DNA from: Nitrospirota bacterium | GTDB lineage: Bacteria > Nitrospirota > Thermodesulfovibrionia > Thermodesulfovibrionales > UBA6898 | Assembly (NCBI GenBank): GCA_021825365.1 | Contig: JAKAHR010000013.1 | Span: 23,944-87,943, forward strand | DNA length: 64,000 nt | Direction: 5' to 3' | Shown here: one piece after another, positions 39,583-48,891 of the stretch | How the letters are laid out: each line of letters opens with the position of its first letter | Numbering within the stretch: the first letter of the stretch is position 1 | Notes under the pieces: model-generated | Seen by the model: the letters and a program-made list of their open reading frames with translations, nothing else | Told to the model about the DNA's origin: nothing | Databases searched by the model: none | Made by a program: the position numbers and the translations under genes

Positions 39583-40920
39583 ATGGATACCCTTACCCCA
39601 CGGAAGATCGTCGAGGAACTGGACCGGTTCATCATCGGACAGGGCAAGGCGAAGAAGGCGGTGGCGATCGCCCTCAGGAACCGGTGGAGGAGGCAGCGGC
39701 TCTCCCCTGACCTCAAGGACGAGGTCCTCCCCAAGAACATTATCATGATCGGTCCCACCGGCGTCGGCAAGACCGAGATCGCCCGCAGGCTCTCGAAGCT
39801 CGCCAACGCACCCTTTGTGAAGGTCGAGGCATCCAAGTTCACCGAGGTGGGCTACGTCGGCCGGGATGTGGAGTCGATGATCAGGGACCTCGTCGAGATA
39901 TCCGTCACCATGGTCAAGGCGGAGCATCTCGAACGTATCCGTGAAAGGGCAAAGACCCTTGCCGAAGAGAGGCTCCTGGATCTCCTTCTGCCCCAGCCCC
40001 GGATGGGCAGGGCGGAGGTGGACGAGGCGGAGCGGGAAAAGACGAAGGAGACGCGCGAGCGGCTGCGGGAGCAGCTCCGGAACGGGAAACTCGACTCCCG
40101 CTATATCGATATTGAAGTGCACGAGAAGTCCATGCCCTTCGGCGTCATCTCCAACGTGGGGCTCGAGGACCTCGAGATAAACCTCAAATCAATGCTCGGC
40201 AACCTCCTGCCGGATAAGGCCAAGCGCAAGAAGGTGAAGGTGCCGGAGGCGCTTGTCATCCTCGAACAGGAGGAATCCGGGAAGCTCATCGACATGGACA
40301 AGATTACCCAGGAGGCAGTGGAGCGGACGGAACAAAACGGCATCGTCTTTGTCGACGAGCTCGACAAGATAGCCAGCAGGGGCCAGGCCCACGGGCCCGA
40401 CGTCTCCCGTGAAGGCGTACAGCGGGACCTCCTGCCGATCGTCGAGGGCTCTACGGTTACTACAAAATACGGTCCTGTCAGGACGGAGCATATCCTCTTC
40501 ATCGCCGCGGGCGCGTTCCACATGGCGAAGCCGTCGGACCTCATCCCGGAGCTGCAGGGCAGGTTCCCGATAAGGGTGGAACTCGAGGCGCTCGGCAAGG
40601 AGGAGTTCATCAGGATACTCACGGAGCCTCACAACGCCCTCGCAAAGCAGTATACGGCCCTCCTGGCAACCGAAGAGGTGGAGATACGGTTTACTGCCGA
40701 GGCGATCGATGAGATATCGGAGATCGCCGCCCTGGTGAATGATAAGACCGAGAACATCGGTGCGCGGAGGCTTCACACGATCCTCGAGAAACTTCTGGAG
40801 GACGTCTCTTTTGACGCGCCCGAGATGCGGGGGGTAAAGCTCGACGTCGACCGTGTCTACGTGAAACAGAAGCTGGGCGATATCGTCAGGGACGAGGACC
40901 TGAGCAGATATATCCTGTAG
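39583..40920 (+). CDS. hslU: HslU unfoldase ATPase
   Basis: This 445-residue AAA+ unfoldase feeds substrates into HslV. Walker A is [13 protein letters not shown], Walker [11 protein letters not shown], and sensor/arginine regions are in place ([29 protein letters not shown]). The insertion I domain lies between about residues 110 and 230. The C-terminal tail ends LSRYIL, the conserved element that inserts into HslV to activate it. The ATG directly follows the hslV stop, so the two are made together. Confidence 0.98.
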   Translation: MDTLTPRKIVEELDRFIIGQGKAKKAVAIALRNRWRRQRLSPDLKDEVLPKNIIMIGPTGVGKTEIARRLSKLANAPFVKVEASKFTEVGYVGRDVESMIRDLVEISVTMVKAEHLERIRERAKTLAEERLLDLLLPQPRMGRAEVDEAEREKTKETRERLREQLRNGKLDSRYIDIEVHEKSMPFGVISNVGLEDLEINLKSMLGNLLPDKAKRKKVKVPEALVILEQEESGKLIDMDKITQEAVERTEQNGIVFVDELDKIASRGQAHGPDVSREGVQRDLLPIVEGSTVTTKYGPVRTEHILFIAAGAFHMAKPSDLIPELQGRFPIRVELEALGKEEFIRILTEPHNALAKQYTALLATEEVEIRFTAEAIDEISEIAALVNDKTENIGARRLHTILEKLLEDVSFDAPEMRGVKLDVDRVYVKQKLGDIVRDEDLSRYIL

Positions 40921-41040
40921 ACATTCCCGACGGATGCGCAGTATTCACCGGAGCCTTCCACGCCACCCCTCAGCGGCCTTCGCTCTGCAACGGGCAGTGG
41001 GAAAAGGGCGGATGAGGCGCACGAATCCCCGGAGGAGAGC

Positions 41041-42039
41041 ATGGACCTGATACAGCTCGGACACGGAAGCGGCGGCAGGATGATGCATCAGCTGATCAGC
41101 GACTACTTTGTCCCCGCCTTTCAACTCGATTCCCTCAATGATGCCGCGGTGATAGGGCAGAAGGTCCGGGGCAGGATAGCCGTCACGACGGATTCCTATG
41201 TCATCTCCCCGCTCTTCTTCCCGGGCGGCGATATCGGCATGCTTTCCATCTGCGGCACGGTCAATGATCTCGCGGTCTCCGGGGCGTCTCCCCTCTGCCT
41301 GACCGCCGGCTTTATCATTGAGGAGGGTTTTCCCCTGGCAGACCTCAGGCGTATCCTTGACTCGATGAGTGCCCAGGCCCGCGATGCGGGGGTGAAGGTG
41401 GTCGCCGGTGACACGAAGGTCGTGGACAGGGGCAAGGGCGACGGCGTTTTCATCAACACCACCGGGTTCGGCGTCGTTGCCGACGGGCTGGACCTCTCCC
41501 CTCAGAAGATCAGACCGGGCGACAAGGTGATTGTCAGCGGGTCCATAGGAAATCATGGCATGGCGGTCATGGCGGAGCGGTCGGGCATCCGCTTCGAGCC
41601 GCCGATCCTCAGCGACGCGAGGCCCCTCCACGGCCTGGCGGAGACCATTCTCGCCGCATCGGGTGAAGTGCGGGCGATGAGGGACCCGACGCGCGGCGGC
41701 CTGGCGACAACGCTGAAGGAGTTCGCGGACGCCTCCGGATACTCTATCGTGATCGATGAAGAGACCGTCATCGTCAGACCGGGTGTGAGGGGGGCATGCG
41801 AACTCCTCGGTCTCGACCCCCTGTATGTTGCAAACGAGGGCGTGCTCGTCGCCTTTGTCCCGGCAGGTGATGCGGGACGCGTCGTCGATGCGATGAGATC
41901 AACAGCAGCCGGAGCCGAGGCGGTGGTGATCGGCGAGGTGAAGGAGGAGCCCCGCCGGACGGTCTTATTGAAAACAGGGTTAGGCGGTATTAGAATAGTA
42001 GACATGCTTTCAGGGGGGCAGTTGCCACGCATATGCTGA
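41041..42039 (+). CDS. hypE: Hydrogenase maturation factor HypE
   Basis: This 332-residue HypE dehydrates the thiocarbamoyl group on its own C-terminal Cys to a cyano ligand for the [NiFe] hydrogenase active site. Family marks are GHGSGGRMMHQLI at the start, the ATP-binding motif DPTRGGLATTLKE, and the essential C-terminal PRIC ending in Cys332. No other hyp gene or hydrogenase is present in the window, which is unusual because hypE usually follows hypD. The frame overlaps the following lipoprotein gene by 7 bases. GGAG lies upstream of the ATG. Confidence 0.95.
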   Translation: MDLIQLGHGSGGRMMHQLISDYFVPAFQLDSLNDAAVIGQKVRGRIAVTTDSYVISPLFFPGGDIGMLSICGTVNDLAVSGASPLCLTAGFIIEEGFPLADLRRILDSMSAQARDAGVKVVAGDTKVVDRGKGDGVFINTTGFGVVADGLDLSPQKIRPGDKVIVSGSIGNHGMAVMAERSGIRFEPPILSDARPLHGLAETILAASGEVRAMRDPTRGGLATTLKEFADASGYSIVIDEETVIVRPGVRGACELLGLDPLYVANEGVLVAFVPAGDAGRVVDAMRSTAAGAEAVVIGEVKEEPRRTVLLKTGLGGIRIVDMLSGGQLPRIC

Positions 42040-42947
42040 CAGGGGGATTCCGACTTGCACTCCGGATGACCATGATGCTATGCGCCGTCCTCTGTGCGGC
42101 CGGCTGCGCGCAGCAGCCTGTTGCCGTTGTCGACGGCAGGGCGATAGAGCAGAAGACGTTTGACAGGCATCTGAAGGAGAAGGTGGCCGAGCACCGGCTC
42201 CAGAAGGTGCAGCCTGACATGAAGAGACTGCGGTTGTCGGTCCTGAACCAGCTGATCATCGAACGGATGCTCCTGGATGATGCGTCAAAGAAGGGTATCA
42301 GCGTCCCTGCGGATGAGGTGGAGACGGAGATGAATGCGGTGAAACGGTCGATGGGGGATGGGCCGTTCGAGCAGTATCTGCGGGACAGGGGGTACGACAT
42401 CGGGACGTACCGGCAGGCGACGCGGGACCGGCTGATTATCGGCCGCTTCAGGCAGTCCCTCTCGCAGGAGGACCCGGTGACCGAAGATGAGATGCGCGAC
42501 TATTATCGCAACAGTCCGAAGCCGTTCGTAACGCAGCCCCGGTCCCTCGTCAAGATGATCGAGATATATTCCGAAGACGCCGCCCGGGCGGCAGCCCGGG
42601 AGATGCTCAGGGACAAGGTTGATTTCGACGTCATGGCCGCTCGCCTTGCGGCCGAAGGCAAGGCGACGGTGATCGAATACGGATGGGTCAGGCCCGGTTA
42701 CTTTTCCCCTGAATTGGCGCAGGCTATAATGAATCTGAGGGTAGGGCAGTTCGGGGGGCCTTACCGCGGAAGGAAGGACTTCTTCCTTGTAAGGGTCAAG
42801 GACCGGGAAAAGGAGAAGGTGGCCGGGTACGATGAGGTGAAGGGGCAGATCATGACCGCTCTTCGGGAAGAGAAGAACGAGACCGTTTTTTCGCGGTGGC
42901 TGGAGGGGAAGAAGCAGACCGCCTCCATCCGGGTTAATCTCAAGTAA
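42033..42947 (+). CDS. SurA/PpiC-like lipoprotein
   Basis: This 304-residue lipoprotein has a lipobox (LCAAGC). The N-terminal SurA-like helical region covers residues 30-145 (LNQLIIERMLLDDASKKGISVPADEVETEM). A divergent parvulin domain (about 165-265) contains GWVRPGYFSPELAQAIMNLRVGQFGGP, where PPIases normally have the active-site fold. It is probably a periplasmic folding factor for outer membrane or secreted proteins. It starts inside the hypE 3' end. Two more proteins of this class are encoded at 52-55 kb. Whether the PPIase is catalytically active is not clear. Confidence 0.85.
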   Translation: MLTGGFRLALRMTMMLCAVLCAAGCAQQPVAVVDGRAIEQKTFDRHLKEKVAEHRLQKVQPDMKRLRLSVLNQLIIERMLLDDASKKGISVPADEVETEMNAVKRSMGDGPFEQYLRDRGYDIGTYRQATRDRLIIGRFRQSLSQEDPVTEDEMRDYYRNSPKPFVTQPRSLVKMIEIYSEDAARAAAREMLRDKVDFDVMAARLAAEGKATVIEYGWVRPGYFSPELAQAIMNLRVGQFGGPYRGRKDFFLVRVKDREKEKVAGYDEVKGQIMTALREEKNETVFSRWLEGKKQTASIRVNLK

Positions 42948-42964
42948 GGATCGGGGAAGCTGCC

Positions 42965-43399
42965 ATGGAAGACAGGGAAAAGTCTGTTGTGCGATTCAGT
43001 GACGGAAAGGTCCTGAAGGGATATCTGCGGGACTTCTCTCCGCAGGCGGCGGATGCGGTGCTGGAGGAAGACGGGACCGGCACGATGCACACGGTCAGGG
43101 TTGATGATCTCAAGGCGGTCTTCTTCGTCAAGTCTTTTGAAGGCAACCACGAGTACAGGGACAAGAAGACCTACGGTATTTCTCATAACAGGGGCCGCAG
43201 GGCCTTCATCAAGTTCAAGGACGGGGAGTCACTTGTCGGCTTTCTCGACGGGTCGGTCCCCTGGGAAAAGGGATTTTTCCTTTCAAAGCCGGTCGACGGG
43301 ACCAGGGGGTTCTTTCTCTACCCGGCAGATTCTAACGTCAACAATATAAGGATCTTCGTGGTGTCGGCGTCCGTCAGCGACGTTACGGTTGTGCCGTAA
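42965..43399 (+). CDS. Conserved hypothetical protein (two beta repeats)
   Basis: This 144-residue cytosolic protein appears to consist of two similar beta-rich halves: SVVRFSDGKVLKGYLRDF and AFIKFKDGESLVGFLDGS start equivalent stretches. The ending GFFLYPADSNVNNIRIFVV is a pattern I have seen in uncharacterised proteins of Nitrospirota and deltaproteobacteria, but I cannot name a function. The ATG at 42965 follows GGGGAAG. It sits in a plus-strand run between a lipoprotein foldase gene and pdxJ. An RNA- or protein-binding Sm-like fold is imaginable but not supported further. Confidence 0.75.
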   Translation: MEDREKSVVRFSDGKVLKGYLRDFSPQAADAVLEEDGTGTMHTVRVDDLKAVFFVKSFEGNHEYRDKKTYGISHNRGRRAFIKFKDGESLVGFLDGSVPWEKGFFLSKPVDGTRGFFLYPADSNVNNIRIFVVSASVSDVTVVP

Positions 43400-43429
43400 A
43401 ATTCGATCAGGGGAGGAAGCAGAGAGCGT

Positions 43430-44161
43430 ATGATTCTCGGAGTTAATATCGATCACGTGGCGACCCTGCGGCAGGCGAGGCTCGGAATCGAGCCGGAGCC
43501 GGCGATGGCAGCGACACTCGCCATTCTGGGAGGCGCGGACGGCATCACGGTGCATCTGCGCGAGGACCGGAGGCATATCAACGACCGTGACCTCAACCTG
43601 CTGAGGGAATGGGTGCCCGTCGAGCTGAACCTCGAGATGGCTGCGACCAGGGAGATGATCGGCATCGCGGTAAAGAAGCTGCCTGACCTGGTCACGATCG
43701 TGCCGGAGAAGAGGGCGGAGCTGACGACCGAAGGCGGGCTCGCCGTACAGAGGAACAGGCGGCAGCTGAAGGATGCTCTCAACAGACTCAAAGGCGCCGG
43801 GCTGCCGGTGAGCCTCTTCATCAATCCCGATGCAGGGGACATTGCCGCCTCCGCGGAGATCGGCGCGGACATGGTCGAGATACATACCGGATACTTCGCC
43901 AATTCGCGGGGCGACCGGCGGGAGAAGGAGTTGGCGCGGGTGATCCGCGCCGTGCAGCAGGCGACTGATGCGGGTCTGAAGGCGAACGCCGGCCACGGCC
44001 TTACGTACGTTAATGTCAGCATGATCGCCGAGATCAGGGAGATACGCGGACTGTATATCGGCCACAGCATCGTCTCCCGCGCAGTACTCGTCGGCATGGA
44101 GCGCGCGGTGCGCGAGATGAAGGACCTTCTGTCTCAGGCAGGCGGCGCGAAGGAATCATGA
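43430..44161 (+). CDS. pdxJ: Pyridoxine 5'-phosphate synthase
   Basis: This 243-residue TIM-barrel enzyme condenses 1-deoxyxylulose 5-phosphate with 3-amino-2-oxopropyl phosphate to PNP, the last ring-forming step of vitamin B6 synthesis in the DXP-dependent route. Signatures are GVNIDHVATLRQAR at the start, GITVHLREDRRHI, ELNLEMA, and GHGLTYVNV with IGHSIVSRA at the end. The catalytic Glu and His residues in these segments are intact. The stop overlaps the acpS start (ATGA), the classical pdxJ-acpS coupling. Confidence 0.98.
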   Translation: MILGVNIDHVATLRQARLGIEPEPAMAATLAILGGADGITVHLREDRRHINDRDLNLLREWVPVELNLEMAATREMIGIAVKKLPDLVTIVPEKRAELTTEGGLAVQRNRRQLKDALNRLKGAGLPVSLFINPDAGDIAASAEIGADMVEIHTGYFANSRGDRREKELARVIRAVQQATDAGLKANAGHGLTYVNVSMIAEIREIRGLYIGHSIVSRAVLVGMERAVREMKDLLSQAGGAKES

Positions 44162-44535
44162 TCTACGGCGTCGGCATCGATATCGTCAAGACGCAGCGCA
44201 TGAAGGAGGCGATGGAGAGGTGGGGAGAGCGCTTCCTCGGGAGGGTCTTTACCGAATCCGAACTCGCGTATTCCCGCGCCAGGAAGCAGCCGCACCTGTC
44301 GCTGTCCGTCCGTTTTGCCGCCAAGGAGGCCCTGATCAAGGCCCTCGGCAAGGGGACGCCGGTGCGGCTGACGGACATCGAGGTGAAGAGCCACGAATCC
44401 GGCAGGCCCTCCATCTCGGTCAAGGGGGACCTGGGGGCTTTCTTCGCACGGGAGTCGATCAGCTGCGCGCACGTGAGCCTCAGCCATGAGCAGGACTACG
44501 GGGTCGCCTGCGTTGTGCTCGAGGGACGGGGATGA
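44158..44535 (+). CDS. acpS: Holo-[acyl-carrier-protein] synthase
   Basis: This 125-residue trimeric phosphopantetheinyl transferase activates the acyl carrier protein for fatty acid synthesis. The Mg-binding residues are in place: Asp in GVGIDIV and Glu in RFAAKEALIKALG. The SLSHEQDYGVACVVLE ending is typical. The start overlaps pdxJ and the stop overlaps the nnr gene (ATGA on both sides), a tight three-gene unit. Confidence 0.97.
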   Translation: MIYGVGIDIVKTQRMKEAMERWGERFLGRVFTESELAYSRARKQPHLSLSVRFAAKEALIKALGKGTPVRLTDIEVKSHESGRPSISVKGDLGAFFARESISCAHVSLSHEQDYGVACVVLEGRG

Positions 44536-46067
44536 GGGTCGCCACTGCCGCTGAAATGCGGGAGATCGACCGCAGGACGATAGAGGAGTTCGGGATACCC
44601 GGCGCGGTGCTGATGGAGAGGGCAGGTCTGGCGGTCGCCGGCAGGGTGCAGGAGCTCTTCCCCCGGGGGAAGGTGATCATTGTCGCCGGGGGGGGGAACA
44701 ACGGCGGCGACGGGATCGTTGCCGGCCGGAACCTCTTTAACCGGGGGTGGAAGGTGAAGCTGCTTCTCCTGGCGAAGGAGAACCGGCTGAGCCCCGACTG
44801 CCTCGCCCAATACAGGATCGCGCGGAAGATGGGGGTGCCTGTCGAATTCAGGACAGAGATCAACAGCAGGGACCTGCACAGCGCGATCGTCATCGATGCT
44901 ATTATGGGGACCGGTCTCTCGGCCGCGGTGAAGCCCGCGATCGCCCGGATCATCGATACGGTCAATGCCTCGGGGGCCCCGGTCGTTTCGGTTGACATGC
45001 CCTCGGGAATCTCTTCAGATACCGGAGAGGTGATGGGAGAGGCGATGCGGGCGGATTATACGGTCACCTTCGGCCTGCCTAAGCGCGGTCATTTCCTCCA
45101 CCCCGGCTCCGCCTTCGGCGGCAGGCTCTTTGTGGAAGAGATAGGCTTCCCTTCATCGCTGCTGCTTTCGGACGGCATTGCCGTGGACATCCTGTCATGT
45201 TCTGATGTCTCTCCCCTGGTCCCCGAACGCCCTTCCTATTCCCACAAAGGCGACTACGGACATGTCTTTGTGCTGGCCGGTTCCCGCGGCAAGACGGGGG
45301 CTGCCCTGATGACCGGCCGCGCCTGCCTCAGGGCGGGCGCGGGGCTCGTCACCATCGGCGTGCCTGAGTCGCTCATTGAGGTCTTTGAGGCAGCGGTGAC
45401 CGAAGAGATGCTGCTTCCCCTGCCGGACAACGGCTCGGGCGTTTTGACCGAGAGGGCCTATGCCGGCGTGATGGATTTTCTGAACACCACGGCGGATGTC
45501 CTGGCGATAGGTCCCGGTCTCACCTGCGATCATGAGATCACCGGTCTTGTGCGGCGCACGCTTCTTTCATCAACCGTCCCGATGGTCATCGATGCCGATG
45601 CGATCAATGCCCTCGCCCGTGACCGGGATGTCCTGAAGAGCATAAAGGCGCCGGCGGTGCTCACCCCGCATCCGGGTGAGATGGCGCGACTCCTGTCGTC
45701 CGCCGGCAGGAAGGCGGATGTCGAGCGGGACAGGATCGGCACCGCATCGCGCCTTGCTGCGGGAAATGGGGTCTGTGTCGTCCTGAAAGGGGCCCCGACC
45801 GTCATCGCCTCTCCTGAAGGGAGGACCTTCATCAACCCCACCGGAAACCCGGGGATGGCGACCGCCGGGTCGGGCGATGTGCTGACAGGCCTTCTCGCCG
45901 GCCTTATCGGCCAGGGGCTCAATCCTGTTGACGCTTCCCTTCTCGGCGTCTTCCTGCACGGTTCCGCCGCTGATCTTGCCGTATCCGAAAAGGGCCTGCA
46001 TTCGATGATTGCAGGGGATCTGATCGAGTTCCTTCCGAAGGCATTTCAGCAGCTCGTCAATGCATAG
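44532..46067 (+). CDS. nnr: Bifunctional NAD(P)H-hydrate epimerase/dehydratase
   Basis: This 511-residue fusion repairs hydrated NAD(P)H. The N-terminal YjeF/NnrE domain (1-215) has EMREIDRRTIEEFGIPGAVLMERAG, GGGNNGGDG and VDMPSGISSDTGEV. The C-terminal ribokinase-like NnrD domain (225-511) has HKGDYGHVFVLAGSRGKTGA, LTPHPGEMARLL and NPTGNPGMATAGSGDVLTG, which contains the catalytic Asp. The two-domain form is the usual bacterial one. It overlaps acpS at its start and pgeF at its end. Confidence 0.97.
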   Translation: MRVATAAEMREIDRRTIEEFGIPGAVLMERAGLAVAGRVQELFPRGKVIIVAGGGNNGGDGIVAGRNLFNRGWKVKLLLLAKENRLSPDCLAQYRIARKMGVPVEFRTEINSRDLHSAIVIDAIMGTGLSAAVKPAIARIIDTVNASGAPVVSVDMPSGISSDTGEVMGEAMRADYTVTFGLPKRGHFLHPGSAFGGRLFVEEIGFPSSLLLSDGIAVDILSCSDVSPLVPERPSYSHKGDYGHVFVLAGSRGKTGAALMTGRACLRAGAGLVTIGVPESLIEVFEAAVTEEMLLPLPDNGSGVLTERAYAGVMDFLNTTADVLAIGPGLTCDHEITGLVRRTLLSSTVPMVIDADAINALARDRDVLKSIKAPAVLTPHPGEMARLLSSAGRKADVERDRIGTASRLAAGNGVCVVLKGAPTVIASPEGRTFINPTGNPGMATAGSGDVLTGLLAGLIGQGLNPVDASLLGVFLHGSAADLAVSEKGLHSMIAGDLIEFLPKAFQQLVNA

Positions 46068-46737
46068 GATGATCGTCCCCGGGGTTTTCGGGCCGCGGGT
46101 CACCGCCTTTTTCACCGGCAAGGACCCGGGCGCGGATATCCCCGTCATCGCGCGGCTCATGAAGATAGATGTCGGGTCCGTCTATCTGCCGATCCAGAAA
46201 CATACCGACAGGGTGATGTATTTCGACGGCACGAGGGAACCCCGGATCGCGGACGCCGTCGTGACGGACAGGAGGGGCGTGCTCGTCGGCGTGCAGGTCG
46301 CCGATTGCGTGCCGGTCCTCCTGTTCGATAGCGAAAGGCGCGTCATCGCCGCGGTCCACGCGGGGTGGCGCGGCACCGCCACGGGCATTCTTGCCAAGAC
46401 GATCCGGTTCATGTCCGACCGATTTGCCTGCAGGCCTGCAGATATCTCCGCTGCGATCGGCCCGAGCATCGGAAGATGCTGCTACGCCGTTGATCACGAT
46501 GTGAAGGAAGCGGTGGTCAGGGCAACGGGGCCGGGAGACTATCATCTTTCCATCGGAGAAAAATTCTTCCTCGATCTCCGGTCAGCCAACAAACACCAGG
46601 CCCTGTCATCCGGGATCCCTGCCGGCCGTATCTGGGTCGCAGATGTCTGCACCAGCTGCAACCCAGACAGATTTTTTTCCTACCGGTATGCAAAAGGTCC
46701 GACCGGCAGGCAGGGCGCTTTCATCGGGATGCTCTGA
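46060..46737 (+). CDS. pgeF: YfiH/PgeF family laccase-domain protein
   Basis: This 225-residue protein of the YfiH (DUF152) family acts as a purine nucleoside phosphorylase and as a peptidoglycan editing factor in E. coli. The metal and catalytic motifs are QVADCVPVLLFD (Cys), AAVHAGWRGTATGI (His) and GPSIGRCCYAVD (Cys). The family ending NPDRFFSYRYAKGPTGRQG is complete. Two ATGs (46060, 46069) are possible; both overlap or touch the end of nnr. It continues the plus-strand operon. Confidence 0.93.
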   Translation: MHRMIVPGVFGPRVTAFFTGKDPGADIPVIARLMKIDVGSVYLPIQKHTDRVMYFDGTREPRIADAVVTDRRGVLVGVQVADCVPVLLFDSERRVIAAVHAGWRGTATGILAKTIRFMSDRFACRPADISAAIGPSIGRCCYAVDHDVKEAVVRATGPGDYHLSIGEKFFLDLRSANKHQALSSGIPAGRIWVADVCTSCNPDRFFSYRYAKGPTGRQGAFIGML

Positions 46738-46763
46738 TGGATCGCCTTTTCCGGTGAGGCCTC

Positions 46764-48074
46764 ATGCGCATCCTCCTGATATCGGCCAACAGGGAACCCT
46801 TCCCTGAACCCGTATTCCCTCTCGGGCCGGTCTATGTTGCCGATGCCCTCCAGAAGGCCGGGGCAACGGTTCGGATAGCCGACATGCGGGGCCGCGTTTT
46901 CGGGCAGTCCCTGCGCAGGGAGATTACGGACTTCCGGCCCGACCGTATCGGCGTCTCACTCCGGAATGTCGACAACGCCGCCTACCCTGCAGTCCGTTTC
47001 TATCTTCCCTCATACGCCTCCCTCATGAATTCGATACGTGCCTCAAGCGATTCCCCGATCATCCTCGGAGGCTCGGCGTTCTCGCTATTCCCTGAGGAGA
47101 TGTGCTCAAGCCTGGGAGCCGACAGCGGAGTACAGGGTGAAGGAGAAAACGCAGCGCCGGTCTTTCAGGACTTCGACACGGGCAGGGTGGCTGCCCCGGG
47201 ATGGGCTGATGCGCCGGGTATCTCATTTCCGACAAATATCGGCGAGCTGTTCCCCGGATTTCGCAGATACAGGACGATCGGCATCCAGACGTCGCGTGGA
47301 TGCCCCAACCAGTGCATCTATTGCACCTATCCGTCCCTTGAGGGAAGACGGAGGCGGCCGCGTTCTCCTGAAGGCGTGGCCGGGGACATCGCGATGCTGC
47401 ACCGGGATTACGGGATACGGAGATTTTTCGTGGTTGATTCGCTGTTCAACGCTGATGAAGGGCATATGGTCAGCGTCCTCGAAAAAATCGCATCGATGGG
47501 CCCCGGGATATCCTTTTCCTGCTATCTCCAGCCGAAGATGAGCGACCCCGCGATCTTCCGGCTCCTGAAGAAGGCGGGCTGCGTTGCCGTTGACTTCGGG
47601 ACCGACTCCGGCTCGCCTGCGCTGCTGTCGTCGCTGCGAAAGCCCTTTACGGTTGATGACATAAGAAAGGTGTCGAGGGCCTGCAGGAGGGAGGCGCTGG
47701 ATTTCTGCCACTCCCTGATCCTCGGCGGACCGGGAGAGACTGCGGAGACGATCCGGGAGACTGTCGCACTGATGGATGAGGTTTCCCCGCGTGCCGCCAT
47801 CGCGATGACGGGCATCCGGATCTATCCGGCTACGGAGATGGAGCGGATTGCCCGTGAAGAAGGGCTGATCCGGCCGGGACAGTCCCTCCTGGAGCCGCGG
47901 TTCTATTTCCCTTCCATGGGGGCGCAGTCACTGGTAAAGACCGCATATGAGTCGGTCGGCGGCAGGAGGAACTGGTTTTTTCCGGGCAGAAGGGACTGGA
48001 GTTCGACAATCGGCTACCGCCTGCTCAATCTCCTGTATCGCGGGGGGCCGCTCTGGAGGACCTTCAGGAAATAG
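46764..48074 (+). CDS. B12-binding domain radical SAM protein
   Basis: This 436-residue enzyme combines an N-terminal cobalamin-binding-like Rossmann domain (1-140; FPLGPVYVADALQKAGA) with a radical SAM domain. The [4Fe-4S] cluster motif is RGCPNQCIYCTYP (CxxxCxxC), followed by the SAM-binding GGPGETAETI segment. The canonical B12 DxHxxG motif is absent, so cobalamin binding is uncertain. Enzymes of this class methylate or rearrange lipids, hopanoids, cofactors or peptides; the substrate cannot be read here. It lies between pgeF and an arylamine N-acetyltransferase gene, 1 base before the latter. Confidence 0.88.
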   Translation: MRILLISANREPFPEPVFPLGPVYVADALQKAGATVRIADMRGRVFGQSLRREITDFRPDRIGVSLRNVDNAAYPAVRFYLPSYASLMNSIRASSDSPIILGGSAFSLFPEEMCSSLGADSGVQGEGENAAPVFQDFDTGRVAAPGWADAPGISFPTNIGELFPGFRRYRTIGIQTSRGCPNQCIYCTYPSLEGRRRRPRSPEGVAGDIAMLHRDYGIRRFFVVDSLFNADEGHMVSVLEKIASMGPGISFSCYLQPKMSDPAIFRLLKKAGCVAVDFGTDSGSPALLSSLRKPFTVDDIRKVSRACRREALDFCHSLILGGPGETAETIRETVALMDEVSPRAAIAMTGIRIYPATEMERIAREEGLIRPGQSLLEPRFYFPSMGAQSLVKTAYESVGGRRNWFFPGRRDWSSTIGYRLLNLLYRGGPLWRTFRK

Positions 48075-48075
48075 G

Positions 48076-48840
48076 ATGATAAATACCGGAAGATGCCTCG
48101 AAAGGATAGGATATGACGGACCGGCGGAGCCGGGCATCGAGACCCTTCGCGCGCTTCAGCTCGCCTTTCTGTACGCGATACCCTTTGAGAACCTGGACAT
48201 ACACCTCGGCACGAGGATAACCCTGTCATCAGATGCGATCTTCGAAAAGATTGTGCAGAGGGGTCGGGGAGGCGTCTGCTTTGAACTCAATATCCTCTTC
48301 TCTGATCTGCTGAAGACTCTCGGCTTCCGGGTGCACCTGTTGTCAGCCCGGATCGTCAGGTCCGGCTCGACAGGTCCGGAGTTCGATCATATGGTCCTGC
48401 GCATATCCCTGGATCATGATTACCTGGTCGACGTGGGGAACGGTCATTTCTGCAGGGAGCCGCTTCGCATCGACGGATCAGCCACCGCCGCTGCGGAAGG
48501 ATATGTGTATCGTGCAGGGGTGAGCGACGGCACCTTTGCCCTGTATCGGAGCCTGCCGGGGAAGGCATGGGTCCCCCGGCTTCTGTTCAGCACGACACCC
48601 CGGCTGCAGGCGGATTTCGAGCCGATGAATGTCTATCACCAGACGGCGGCAGAGTCTGATTTTAAACGACGCAGGCTGATCACGATCGCCACGAAAGGGG
48701 GAAGGGTATCGCTGATCGACCGTCATCTCGTCCTGTTTGACGGAAGCAGGAAGCGGTCAAGGGAGCTTGAATCAGAGGATGAATACCGCGCGTGCCTGAA
48801 ACAGTATTTCAGCATCGAGTTTCCGAAGTGGAAGGAATGA
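48076..48840 (+). CDS. Arylamine N-acetyltransferase family protein
   Basis: This 254-residue enzyme of the NAT family transfers acetyl or larger acyl groups from CoA to amines. The Cys-His-Asp triad is complete: Cys68 in GRGGVCFELN, His105 in EFDHMVL and Asp119 in LVDVGNG. PFENLDIHLG near the start is also typical. I chose ATG 48076, preceded by AGG and placed 1 base after the radical SAM stop; the upstream extension is only the shadow of that gene. The natural substrate is unknown. Related enzymes close macrolactams, and the pairing with a radical SAM gene could mean a joint pathway. Confidence 0.92.
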   Translation: MINTGRCLERIGYDGPAEPGIETLRALQLAFLYAIPFENLDIHLGTRITLSSDAIFEKIVQRGRGGVCFELNILFSDLLKTLGFRVHLLSARIVRSGSTGPEFDHMVLRISLDHDYLVDVGNGHFCREPLRIDGSATAAAEGYVYRAGVSDGTFALYRSLPGKAWVPRLLFSTTPRLQADFEPMNVYHQTAAESDFKRRRLITIATKGGRVSLIDRHLVLFDGSRKRSRELESEDEYRACLKQYFSIEFPKWKE

Positions 48841-48891
48841 CATTTTTCTCCGGCTACATGGTAGAATTATCTAAAAAACAGAAGGGGTTAT

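Noticed and set aside
38722..40122. 466-codon minus-strand frame over hslV/hslU
   Set aside because: It is antisense to two well-conserved genes and has no domain of its own.
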